NCBI GenBank assembly: GCA_021793115.1
Contig: JAJYTJ010000087.1
Location: 1 to 15,457, forward strand
Direction of reading: 5' to 3'
DNA length: 15,457 nt
Origin: Actinomycetes bacterium
Lineage (GTDB): Bacteria; Actinomycetota; Actinomycetes; Actinomycetales; Cellulomonadaceae
This document shows, one piece after another, positions 1 to 6,499 of the stretch. The translations under genes and the position numbers were made by a program. How positions within the stretch are numbered: position 1 is the stretch's first letter; every line of letters starts with the position of its first letter. The notes beneath the pieces are model-generated. The model saw only the letters and a program-made list of their open reading frames with translations. It searched no databases and was not told the origin of the DNA.

Positions 1-249
1 CGCCTCCGCGCCTTCGTGGTGCCGGCGCCGCTGGACCGGCTGCGGGCCGCCGCCCAGGCGGACGGGCTGCGCCTGTGGTCCGGCGCCGCGCCGGACGGTC
101 GCACCCTCGCGCGGATCGCGACGCACGTGTGGACCGACGAGTCGGACGTGGCGCGGCTGGTGTCGCTGGCGACGTCGCTGCGCGGCGCCGTTCACCGGAC
201 GGAGCCCGAGGCCCCGCCGGCGAGGACCGTCCCGGGCGCGGTCCGCTAG
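1..249 (+). CDS. C-terminal part of a PLP-dependent enzyme, possibly L-threonine aldolase
   Basis: The reading frame enters from outside the window and is open from base 1 to the TAG at 247-249, giving 82 residues. Most of it resembles the small C-terminal domain of fold-type I PLP enzymes. The pattern of a hydrophobic strand (LRAFVVP), a helix, a short segment ending in LRLWSG, and then RIATHVWTDESDVARLVSLA is close to the end of actinobacterial low-specificity threonine aldolases, where a strand is followed by (T/D)xEDVDxLV. The last 20 or so residues are Pro/Ala/Glu-rich and look like an unstructured tail. The PLP lysine and all other catalytic residues lie upstream of the window, so the assignment rests on this weak resemblance alone. 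The gene converges on the aldolase operon and shows no functional link to it. Confidence 0.45.
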   Translation, partial: RLRAFVVPAPLDRLRAAAQADGLRLWSGAAPDGRTLARIATHVWTDESDVARLVSLATSLRGAVHRTEPEAPPARTVPGAVR

Positions 250-376
250 CGGGGCACGACCTGGGCATCCCGCGCGGGAACGTGGTCGAGCACGGCGACC
301 TCGCCCGGGTGCGTGTCGACGACGGCGACCGAGCCGGGCCCGATGTCGGACCGCTCGTTCGCGGGGCTCGGTGACG
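250..376. other. Convergent intergenic spacer
   Basis: This stretch separates the converging stop codons at 247-249 (plus) and 377-379 (minus). It contains a perfect 12-bp palindrome, TCCCGCGCGGGA, at 268-279, which is too short to call a terminator with confidence. A minus-strand frame stays open across it (see findings) but has no usable start codon. No gene is called here. Confidence 0.5.
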
Positions 377-1030
377 TCAGACTGGCGGGGCGATCCCGAA
401 GATGCGCCTGACCTCCGCGATGCGATCGGTGGAGAGCACGCGTTCCCCACCGATCGCCCGGACGATCGTCGTCAGCTGCGCCGTGTACTCCAGCCGCTCC
501 ATCGCCAGGTACGCCGTCATGAGGTCCGGTCCCCAGGTCAGCGCGCCGTGGTGCTCGAGGAGGCAAGCCGTGTGCGTGCCGACGAACGGGGCCACCGAGT
601 CCGGCACCTCGTGCGTCGACGGCGTCGCGTACGGAGCGAGCGGCACCTCCGGCATGGCCACGACGCTCTCCGGCATCATGAGCCCGAGGAGCGGCTCGCC
701 CTTGATCGCGAAGGCCGTGGCATGCACGGGGTGCGCGTGCACGACCGCCCCGACCGCCGGGTCCTCGACGTAGACGCGCAGGTGCATGAGCACCTCGGTC
801 GACGGCCGCCAGGCGCCGCGCACCACCGTGCCGTCCTGCCCGACGACGGTGAGCATGTCGGGCCGCAGGAAGCCCTTGCTCACCCCGGTCGGAGTGCACA
901 GCACCGTGCCGTCGGGCAGGCGGGCCGAGATGTTCCCGTCGTTGGCGGCCACCATCCCGCGCTGCCACAGGGCCCGGCCGATCTGGCACACCTGGTCCCG
1001 CAACGCGGCTTCGTCGCGATCTTCGCCCAT
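377..1030 (-). CDS. Class II (FucA/AraD-type) sugar-phosphate aldolase
   Basis: This 217-residue protein has the normal length for L-fuculose-phosphate aldolase relatives. NDGNIS (30-35) and TPTGVSKG (46-53) match the phosphate-binding loops. E79 matches the catalytic acid. H98 and H100 (VVHAHP) and H161 (EHHG) match the three zinc-binding histidines, so the active site looks intact. The family cleaves ketose 1-phosphates to DHAP and an aldehyde. Next to mtnK and mtnA, the likely substrate is 5-methylthioribulose 1-phosphate or 5-deoxyribulose 1-phosphate, the role of Ald2/DrdA in the DHAP shunt. That substrate is inferred from context. The ATG start shares one base with the stop of the LsrF-like gene (TGATG), so translation is probably coupled. 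It is the last gene of the minus-strand operon. A fuculose- or ribulose-phosphate aldolase is the main alternative. Confidence 0.88.
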   Translation of the reverse strand: MGEDRDEAALRDQVCQIGRALWQRGMVAANDGNISARLPDGTVLCTPTGVSKGFLRPDMLTVVGQDGTVVRGAWRPSTEVLMHLRVYVEDPAVGAVVHAHPVHATAFAIKGEPLLGLMMPESVVAMPEVPLAPYATPSTHEVPDSVAPFVGTHTACLLEHHGALTWGPDLMTAYLAMERLEYTAQLTTIVRAIGGERVLSTDRIAEVRRIFGIAPPV

Positions 1031-1914
1031 CAGTCGGTCGCCCCGCCCGACAGCTCGGCGTAGAGGTCGGCGGCCTCGGCCGGCTTGGCGTGGTCGTGCA
1101 CCACCGAGCGCACCGCCTGGATCATGGCGACGGGGTTCTTGCGCTGGAAGATGTTGCGCCCCATGTCCACGCCGGAGGCACCCTGGTCCACCGCGTTGAA
1201 CGCCATGGTCAACGCGTCCAGCACGGGCAGCTTCTTGCCGCCCGCCATGATGACCGGGACGGGGCAGGCCGCCGTGACGTGCTCGAAGTCCTCGTCGCAG
1301 TAGTAGGTCTTGACCACCTGGGCGCCGAGCTCGGCGATGATGCGCGTGGCCAGGCCGAGGTAGCGGGCGTCCCGCACCATGTCGCGGCCCACGGCCGTGA
1401 CGCCCACCACCGGGACGCCGACCGTCAGCCCGGCGTCGACGAGCTGCGTCATGTTGTGGACGGACTCGGTCTCGTGCTCGCCGCCGATGAACACCTGGAC
1501 CGCGACGGCGGCCGCGTCGATCCGCACCGCGTCGCTGATGTCCATCGCCACCCGCTCGTCGGACAGCTCCTTGAGGATGGACGGACCGCCGGAGGCGCGC
1601 AGCACCAGCGCGTTCGGGCTGGCCGCCGGGACGACCGTGCGGAAGATGCCACGCGTGGCCATCAGGGCGTCGGCCCATGGCGCCAGCGGGACGACGTTGA
1701 GGTCGACCCGCTCGAGCCCACGCGTCGGCCCCTGGAAGTAGCCGTGGTCGAACGCGAGCATGACGGTCCGGCCGTCCTCCCGGAAGATGCGGCCCAACCG
1801 GTGCCGCATCCCGAAGTCGAGCTGGTCGGACCCCTTGACGGGTGAGGTGGGCACGGTCTGGGGCCGGCCGATGCCGTAGTCCTTGGCCTCAACGAGGCTG
1901 TCGAGATCTGCCAC
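1030..1914 (-). CDS. lsrF: LsrF-like class I aldolase / 3-hydroxy-5-phosphonooxypentane-2,4-dione thiolase
   Basis: The 294-residue product resembles E. coli LsrF along its whole length. It begins MADLD, and it carries [20 protein letters not shown] (51-70), the [11 protein letters not shown] segment, VVKTYY (200-205), AGGKKLP and the [13 protein letters not shown] phosphate-binding loop. K202 sits where LsrF has its Schiff-base lysine. In E. coli, LsrF transfers an acetyl group from the phosphorylated AI-2 product to CoA, leaving DHAP. The start is GTG at 1914, preceded by AAGGAG and matching the LsrF N-terminus. It lies 24 bases after the cupin gene. No LsrK, LsrG or LsrR is visible here, and the kinase in this locus is MtnK-like. 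The true substrate may therefore be a different five-carbon 1-phosphate; that is inference. Confidence 0.85.
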   Translation of the reverse strand: MADLDSLVEAKDYGIGRPQTVPTSPVKGSDQLDFGMRHRLGRIFREDGRTVMLAFDHGYFQGPTRGLERVDLNVVPLAPWADALMATRGIFRTVVPAASPNALVLRASGGPSILKELSDERVAMDISDAVRIDAAAVAVQVFIGGEHETESVHNMTQLVDAGLTVGVPVVGVTAVGRDMVRDARYLGLATRIIAELGAQVVKTYYCDEDFEHVTAACPVPVIMAGGKKLPVLDALTMAFNAVDQGASGVDMGRNIFQRKNPVAMIQAVRSVVHDHAKPAEAADLYAELSGGATD

Positions 1915-1938
1915 TGCTGCTCCTTGGATCGTGCCGGG

Positions 1939-2328
1939 CTAGGCCGGCGTGTCGGTTGGGCGCTGGGGTGCCGGCTCGCCCGGCACCCAGGGGACGTTGT
2001 GGGTGTCGCCGGGGCTGGCCGGCGACTTGATGAAGACGCAGCGGAAGTCCGCGGCGGTGTCGTTGACCAGGTAGTGCATCTCGCCCGGCTCGCACCGGAC
2101 GACCGCGTCGGGGCCGAGGTCGACGCGCGTCGTCCCGTCGAGCCACAGCGAGGCCTGGCCCTCGATGACGACGAACGACTCGTCGCACGCCGCGTGGTAG
2201 TGGTTGGTCATCGACTGACCTGGGCCCAGGCGCAGCACGCCGATGTCGCTGGTCGGGCCCTGGATGAGGTACGCCGGTCCCCAGTCGCCGTGGCGGTAGG
2301 CGGGGTCGGTCGTCGTCGCGCGGTGCAT
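1939..2328 (-). CDS. Small single-domain cupin protein, function unknown
   Basis: This 129-residue protein carries textbook cupin motifs. Motif 1 is G-x5-H43-x-H45-x4-E50-x6-G57, and motif 2 ends PGEMH85-x3-N89. H43, H45, E50 and H85 would bind one metal ion. Nothing outside the barrel identifies a reaction, and the Pro-rich tail looks disordered. The ATG is preceded by GAGGAGGG and lies 17 bases after the aldolase-dehydrogenase gene, with lsrF 24 bases further on, so it sits in the middle of the operon. Small cupins of this kind include sugar-phosphate isomerases, epimerases and dioxygenases. A metabolic role on an intermediate is more likely than regulation because there is no DNA-binding domain. 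It is too short and too different to be called acireductone dioxygenase (MtnD). Confidence 0.85.
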   Translation of the reverse strand: MHRATTTDPAYRHGDWGPAYLIQGPTSDIGVLRLGPGQSMTNHYHAACDESFVVIEGQASLWLDGTTRVDLGPDAVVRCEPGEMHYLVNDTAADFRCVFIKSPASPGDTHNVPWVPGEPAPQRPTDTPA

Positions 2329-2345
2329 GGTTCGCCCTCCTCGGG

Positions 2346-4304
2346 TCAGACGACCCGCTCGTTGCCGCCGTCGATGGGCACCTGCGCGCCCGTCGTCTTG
2401 GCGAAGGTGTCGCCGGCCATCGCGGCCACGAGGCGGGCGACGTCGGCGCTGGTCACTTCGGTGTGGAGCAGGTTGCGCCGCTTGTAGTCCTCGACGCTCA
2501 GGCCGTAGTGCGCGGCCCGTGCCGCCAGCAGCTCAGGCGTCCACAGCCCCGTGTCGAACACCGCGTCGGGGTGAACCATGTTGACGCGGATGCCCTCGCC
2601 CGCCCACTCGAGCGCGGCGACCCGCGAGAGCTGCGTCACCGCGGCCTTCGACGACGAGTAGGCGGCGGCGCCGGGCCCGGGCGCCGGGACGTTCTTCGAG
2701 GCGATGAGGACGACGCTGCCGCCTCCGGGCGCCAGCGCCAGGAGCGGGTGCGCGAGCCCGTACAGCAGGGCGACCGCGTCGACGTTGACGCTCATCACCT
2801 TGCGCCACGTCTCCTGCGTCATGACGCCGAGGGCGGCCGCGCTCGGGAAGATGCCGGCCGCGACGACGAGGATGTCGAGCCCCCCGAAGGCGTCCACGCC
2901 CGCGGCGACGGCGGCCGTCACGGCGTCCGCGTCGGTGACGTCCACCTGGAGGCCGAGCCAGGCCGGGCCCTCGAAGGCGGTGGCGACGGTGGGCGCCAGG
3001 TCCCACCCGACGACGGCCGCCCCCAGGGCGAGCAGCTGTGCGGCGCACGCGCGCCCGATGCCGGAGGCGGCGCCGGTGACCACCGCCACCTTGCCCGCCA
3101 GGGGTCCGCCCGGTGCGGACCGGCGCAGCTTCGCCTGCTGCAGCGGCCAGTACTCGAGGTCGAACACGTGCTCCGCCGCCAGCGGCTGGTAGCCGCCCAG
3201 CCGGGCGTCGTCGCGCATGACGTCCATCGTGTGCCGGTAGATCGCCTCGGCCGCGGTGGCCTCGCCCGCCGTGCGCCCCGCGGCGAGCAGCCCGAGCCGC
3301 TCGTCGAGGACGATCCGCGGCGCGGCGTCGACCACCTCGACGTCCCAGCCGCGGCGCGCGGCGTTGGCGGCGACGTAGGCGCGGTGCGCCTCGGCGTAGG
3401 CGTCGATGTCCGTCCCGATCAGCGGGACGCGCCGCGTCCATATGGCGTGGTCGGGGGTGAGCACGCCGTGCCGGGCGGCGGCCAGCAGGTCGGGGTCGGC
3501 GACGAACGCGCGGACGTCGTCAGCCACTGACCGGTGGACGACGAGGGGGCGCCCGGCGGCGACGCTGAGCCGGTGGCGCAGCGCGGCCACCTCCACGGGG
3601 TCAACCGCGACGGCGGCCGGCACGGGACGACGCGGCTGGGGTGCCGTCGCCGCGACCGCGGCGTCCGCGGCAGCGATGAGTGCCGTGTGGCGGTCGAGCG
3701 CCTCCTGCGGGGTCGCGCCGAGCGCGAAGATGCCGTGGTCGAGGACGACGATGCCCTCGGTCGCGTCGTGGGCCTGCTCCCGCCACGCGGCGGCGCACGC
3801 CGCCGCCAGCGCGGGCCCCGGTTGGGCGTAGTCGACGACGACGACCCGGTCGCCGTAGACCTCGCGGACCAGCGCGCCGCCGTGGGGTGCATGGGTCAGG
3901 GTCAGCACCGCGTCCGCGTGCGAGTGGAGCACGCACGCGTGGGGGACGAGCGCGTGGACCAGGCACTCGACGGACGGGTCGGGCGCCGTCGCGTCCACAC
4001 AGGCGCAGCGCAGCTCGTTCGCCAGGGTGGCGTCGTCGAGGGCGTCGAGCGCCTGGAGCAGCTCCCGGAGGCGCTCCAGGCGCAGCGGGGTGAACCCCCG
4101 GCGCTCGATGGCCGCCATGTCGTGGCCGCTTCCCTTGACGAGGAGCAGGGGGACGGCTCGGCCGGTGACGTCGCTCTTCGTGATCTTGAGGGACGAGTTG
4201 CCGCCGCCGTGGAGGACGAGGCGCGGATCACGCCCGACCTGACGCGAGACGGCGACGAGACCCTCCACGAGTGCGCTGGTGGCGTCGTCCTCAGTGGGAA
4301 GCAT
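2346..4304 (-). CDS. Bifunctional class II aldolase / short-chain dehydrogenase (RhaD-ADH type fusion)
   Basis: This 652-residue fusion joins two enzymes. The N-terminal half is a class II aldolase with GGGNSS (33-38), KGSG (57-60), HSHAD (127-131) and DHG (189-191), which would hold the phosphate and zinc. From about residue 402 there is a complete classical SDR: TGAASGIG (410-417), D435 at the end of strand 2 favouring NAD over NADP, S536, and YxxxK at Y549/K553. The length and order match the rhamnulose-1-phosphate aldolase/lactaldehyde dehydrogenase fusions of rhizobia and Bacillus. Those enzymes release DHAP plus an aldehyde and oxidise the aldehyde. Here the aldehyde may instead come from a 5-deoxypentulose phosphate. 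The chosen ATG has the Shine-Dalgarno-like AGAGAGG in front of it; the frame is open further upstream but runs through the operator and promoter. It is the first gene of the minus-strand operon. Confidence 0.88.
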   Translation of the reverse strand: MLPTEDDATSALVEGLVAVSRQVGRDPRLVLHGGGNSSLKITKSDVTGRAVPLLLVKGSGHDMAAIERRGFTPLRLERLRELLQALDALDDATLANELRCACVDATAPDPSVECLVHALVPHACVLHSHADAVLTLTHAPHGGALVREVYGDRVVVVDYAQPGPALAAACAAAWREQAHDATEGIVVLDHGIFALGATPQEALDRHTALIAAADAAVAATAPQPRRPVPAAVAVDPVEVAALRHRLSVAAGRPLVVHRSVADDVRAFVADPDLLAAARHGVLTPDHAIWTRRVPLIGTDIDAYAEAHRAYVAANAARRGWDVEVVDAAPRIVLDERLGLLAAGRTAGEATAAEAIYRHTMDVMRDDARLGGYQPLAAEHVFDLEYWPLQQAKLRRSAPGGPLAGKVAVVTGAASGIGRACAAQLLALGAAVVGWDLAPTVATAFEGPAWLGLQVDVTDADAVTAAVAAGVDAFGGLDILVVAAGIFPSAAALGVMTQETWRKVMSVNVDAVALLYGLAHPLLALAPGGGSVVLIASKNVPAPGPGAAAYSSSKAAVTQLSRVAALEWAGEGIRVNMVHPDAVFDTGLWTPELLAARAAHYGLSVEDYKRRNLLHTEVTSADVARLVAAMAGDTFAKTTGAQVPIDGGNERVV

Positions 4305-4332
4305 CGTTGACCTCTCTGACAACGGTCGAGCA

Positions 4333-4345
4333 GTTGTCGGACAAC
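4333..4345. promoter_or_regulatory. GntR operator, site 1 (upstream of aldolase-dehydrogenase operon)
   Basis: GTTGTCGGACAAC is a perfect inverted repeat (GTTGTC-G-GACAAC) 28 bases upstream of the aldolase-dehydrogenase start. The same 13 bases recur at 5384-5396 before mtnA. The form fits the short dyads (TNGTNNNACNA) bound by GntR-family proteins, and gntR lies between the two sites. An extra GACAAC half-site is at 4318-4323, between the operator and the start codon. Confidence 0.75.
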
Positions 4346-4371
4346 CTAGCAGGCTGGGCCCTGACAACCAA
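4343..4371 (-). promoter_or_regulatory. Candidate promoter of the aldolase-dehydrogenase operon
   Basis: On the minus strand, TTGGTT (4371-4366) is followed after 17 bases by TAGGTT (4348-4343). These are moderate matches to -35 and -10 hexamers at ideal spacing. The -10 would overlap the edge of the GntR palindrome, which is a good position for repression. The match is weaker than for the mtnA promoter. Confidence 0.4.
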
Positions 4372-4383
4372 GTGTCTCTTCGG

Positions 4384-4400
4384 GCCCCCGGCCCGGGGGC
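4384..4400. repeat. GC-rich inverted repeat between gntR and the aldolase operon
   Basis: Two 8-base arms, GCCCCCGG and CCGGGGGC, are separated by a single C. As RNA they would form a short, very stable hairpin. The repeat lies just upstream of the putative aldolase-operon promoter, in the 236-base gap between gntR and that operon, and could help end gntR transcripts. There is no U-run. Confidence 0.35.
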
Positions 4401-4517
4401 GGGCACGTCTCGGGCACGGGCGCGTGGTGGCCGTGGTGCGGCACGGCGTGGCACGACGTGGGCGCGCGGTCACGAGGTAGTCGCTCCGGAGCGCCTCGGT
4501 CGGTCAGCCGGCGGACC

Positions 4518-4535
4518 GCCCGGCGGCCGCCGGGC
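4518..4535 (-). terminator. 18-bp perfect palindrome just after gntR; possible terminator
   Basis: GCCCGGCGGCCGCCGGGC is a perfect 18-base palindrome starting six bases beyond the gntR stop codon at 4541. Its position suggests termination or 3'-end protection of the gntR message. A perfect palindrome without a spacer forms a less ideal hairpin, and no U-run follows, so the role is uncertain. Confidence 0.4.
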
Positions 4536-4540
4536 CGGCG

Positions 4541-5257
4541 TCAGTCGTGGCGCACGATGGTGAAGGAGTACCGGCCCTCGATGAAGTAGGTGCGCGAGTA
4601 GAGCAGCAGCCGGTCCGCCTTGTCGTAGTGCCGCTGCACGAGGAGGACGAAGAGGTTGTGGGTCGCGGCCTCGCTGCCCCACCCGACGTGGTTCGACGTC
4701 ACCGCGTGCACGTCGCCGAGCGCGTGGTCAGGGGTCACCCCGAGCCGCCTGCGGAAGAAGCCGAAGATCGAGCCGTCCAGCTCGGCAGGGTCGAAGCCCG
4801 GCGGGAAGATGTCGAACGGCATGAGGTCGTAGGAGTACGCCACGACCTCGCCGTCGGCGAGGATCGTGCGTCTGACCTCGAGCGCGACCGTGTCGCCCGG
4901 CACGCCCATCGTCGCCGCCTCCTCGGGGAGGACCGGCCGCACGATGCGGCTCACGTAGGTCATCCCCGGCTCGTGCCCGGTCGCACGGATCGACTCGGTG
5001 ATGGAGTCGAGCCGCTCCAGGCCGGCCCGCACGGCGGGCGGCTCCGTGACGAACGTGCCGACGCCGTGCTGGGTGCGCACCAGCCCGAGCGCCTCGAGCT
5101 CGCGCAGCGCCGCGCGCACGGTGGGACGGGAGACCCGGAACTCGGCCGACAGCTCGCTCTCGGTGGGCAGGCGAGAGCCAGGCGGCGGATCGCCCGCCGC
5201 CAACCTGCTGCGCAGGTCCTCGGAGACCCGTGACACGAGTGTGCCGTTGCTGCCCAC
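4541..5257 (-). CDS. GntR-family transcriptional regulator (HutC/UTRA subfamily)
   Basis: This 238-residue regulator has an N-terminal winged helix-turn-helix of the GntR type. PPGSRLPTESELSAEF, then RVSRPTVRAALRELEALGLV and HGVGTFV span residues 25-70. A UTRA ligand-binding domain follows, from about residue 85 to the end. UTRA domains commonly bind sugar phosphates or similar small effectors, so a phosphorylated pathway intermediate is a reasonable inducer, though this is inferred. The start is GTG at 5257 with AAGGGGG just upstream. The gene sits between the two operons it probably controls. Identical palindromes lie beside it on both sides, at 4333-4345 and 5384-5396, and a shorter variant at 5320-5330 lies 62 bases upstream of its start and could mediate autoregulation. 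The sites overlap promoters, so repression with induction by substrate is the likely mode. Confidence 0.9.
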   Translation of the reverse strand: MGSNGTLVSRVSEDLRSRLAAGDPPPGSRLPTESELSAEFRVSRPTVRAALRELEALGLVRTQHGVGTFVTEPPAVRAGLERLDSITESIRATGHEPGMTYVSRIVRPVLPEEAATMGVPGDTVALEVRRTILADGEVVAYSYDLMPFDIFPPGFDPAELDGSIFGFFRRRLGVTPDHALGDVHAVTSNHVGWGSEAATHNLFVLLVQRHYDKADRLLLYSRTYFIEGRYSFTIVRHD

Positions 5258-5319
5258 GCTGGGCCCCCTTGGTTCGACCGGTGGCTGGACGGGGAAAGGC
5301 TAGCGCCCGACCACACTCT

Positions 5320-5330
5320 GTTGTCACAAC
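5320..5330. promoter_or_regulatory. Variant GntR half-site dyad between gntR and mtnA
   Basis: GTTGTCACAAC has the same GTTGT and ACAAC half-sites as the two 13-base operators, but with one base between them instead of three. It lies just upstream of the mtnA -35 box and 62 bases before the gntR start. It could be an auxiliary or autoregulatory site. The altered spacing makes binding uncertain. Confidence 0.4.
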
Positions 5331-5344
5331 TCGGTCTCGGTTGA

Positions 5345-5374
5345 TTGACATCTCCGAGGATTCGAGCCTACGGT
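5345..5374 (+). promoter_or_regulatory. Promoter of the mtnA-importer-mtnK operon
   Basis: A consensus -35 hexamer, TTGACA (5345-5350), is followed after 18 bases by TACGGT (5369-5374), which fits TAnnnT. This is a strong match for a housekeeping promoter in a GC-rich genome. Transcription would start at about 5381-5384, at the left edge of the GntR palindrome. Confidence 0.65.
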
Positions 5375-5383
5375 TCCCACGCA

Positions 5384-5396
5384 GTTGTCGGACAAC
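5384..5396. promoter_or_regulatory. GntR operator, site 2 (upstream of mtnA)
   Basis: GTTGTCGGACAAC is base-for-base identical to the palindrome at 4333-4345. It covers the expected transcription start of the TTGACA/TACGGT promoter and ends 23 bases before the mtnA start codon. A bound repressor would block polymerase. Confidence 0.75.
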
Positions 5397-5419
5397 GAAG
5401 TTCGAGAGGGTGCCTGACG

Positions 5420-6457
5420 ATGGTGGTGGCAGTGCAGTGGCTCGACGAGCCACGGCCGATGATCCGGCTGATCGACCAGACGCGCATCCCGCGCGACGAG
5501 GCCTATCTGGAGATCACGACCGTCGATGCGTTGGTGGACGCCATCGCCACCCTGGCCGTGCGCGGTGCCCCCGCGCTGGGGGCCGTGGGCGCGCTCGGCG
5601 TCGTCGTCGCGATGCTCCAGGCGAAGGACGAGGGCTGGGACGACGAGACCCTGGACGCGCAGATGCTGCGCATCCGCGACGCCCGCCCGACGGCCGTCAA
5701 CCTCGCCTGGGGGGCGGACCGTGTGCGGCCCTTCGTCGCGCAAGGCGTCGACGCGGTGCTCGCCGAGGCGCGGCGCATCGTCGCGGAGGACGGTGCCGCG
5801 AACCGGGAGCTCTCCCGGCGGGGCGCCGACTGGATCCTGGCGGCGACAGGCAAGGAGCGCGTGCGTGTCGTGACGCACTGCAACACCGGCGCCCTCGCCA
5901 CGACGGCGTGGGGCACGGCCTACGGGATCATCCACGAGCTGCACGAGCGCGGTCGGCTCGGCCTCGTCTACGCCGACGAGACGCGCCCGCTCCTGCAGGG
6001 CGCCCGGCTCACGAGCTGGGAGCTGACGCAGGACGGCATCGAGCACCTGGTCGAGGTCGACGGTGCAGCCTCCAGCACGATCCTGCGCGGCCTTGTCGAC
6101 GTCGCGATCATCGGCGCCGACCGGATCACCGCCAACGGCGACACCGCTAACAAGGTCGGATCCGTCGCGCTGGCTCTGGCCTGCCGGCGGGCCGGCATCC
6201 CGTTCGTCGTCGCAGCGCCGTCGTCCACGGTGGACCTGTCGACGGCGACGGGAGACCAGATCGTCATCGAGGAGCGCGACCCGTCCGAGGTGACGGCGTT
6301 CAACGGGTCCCCGAGCGCGCCCGCGGGTGCGCTCGGCTTCAACCCGGCGTTCGACGTGACGCCGCACGATCTCATCAGTGCGGTCGTCACGGAACGGGGC
6401 GTGGTCGAACCGGCCACAGAGCCTCATCCCCAGCTGCTCGCGCGGATCGCGGGCTGA
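5420..6457 (+). CDS. mtnA: S-methyl-5-thioribose-1-phosphate isomerase family (MtnA / 5-deoxyribose-1-phosphate isomerase)
   Basis: This 345-residue protein converts an aldose 1-phosphate of the methylthioribose type to the ketose 1-phosphate. Family hallmarks are RGAPA (48-52), RPTAVNL (89-95), THCNTGALAT with catalytic C154, YADETRP, GADRI with catalytic D234, and the terminal NPAFDVTP (308-315). Both catalytic residues are present and the length is normal. The ATG at 5420 is preceded by GAGAGGG and gives the typical MtnA N-terminus; an upstream in-frame ATG at 5345 would place the promoter and operator inside the gene. It is the first gene of the plus-strand operon. MtnA-like enzymes act on both 5-methylthioribose 1-phosphate and 5-deoxyribose 1-phosphate, and the sequence does not decide between them. 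No MtnB, MtnC or MtnD follows, so this is not the classical methionine-recycling route. Confidence 0.93.
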   Translation: MVVAVQWLDEPRPMIRLIDQTRIPRDEAYLEITTVDALVDAIATLAVRGAPALGAVGALGVVVAMLQAKDEGWDDETLDAQMLRIRDARPTAVNLAWGADRVRPFVAQGVDAVLAEARRIVAEDGAANRELSRRGADWILAATGKERVRVVTHCNTGALATTAWGTAYGIIHELHERGRLGLVYADETRPLLQGARLTSWELTQDGIEHLVEVDGAASSTILRGLVDVAIIGADRITANGDTANKVGSVALALACRRAGIPFVVAAPSSTVDLSTATGDQIVIEERDPSEVTAFNGSPSAPAGALGFNPAFDVTPHDLISAVVTERGVVEPATEPHPQLLARIAG

Positions 6458-6463
6458 CAGACC

Positions 6464-6483
6464 GCGCAGCATCGACGCTGCGC
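6464..6483 (+). other. Small intercistronic hairpin between mtnA and the binding-protein gene
   Basis: Arms GCGCAGC (6464-6470) and GCTGCGC (6477-6483) flank a six-base loop in the 42-base gap after mtnA, just before the Shine-Dalgarno sequence of the binding-protein gene. It may mark an RNA processing or protection point. The evidence is only the inverted repeat. Confidence 0.3.
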
Positions 6484-6499
6484 CATCGAGAGGAGCACC

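Noticed and set aside
1939..2328. Cupin as acireductone dioxygenase (MtnD) of the classical methionine salvage pathway
   Set aside because: It is shorter than MtnD, lacks its characteristic sequence around the metal site, and no mtnB or mtnC gene accompanies it.
5345..5419. Earlier in-frame ATG for mtnA
   Set aside because: It would put the -35 box, the -10 box and the GntR palindrome inside the coding region and add 25 residues absent from the family. ATG 5420 has a ribosome-binding site.
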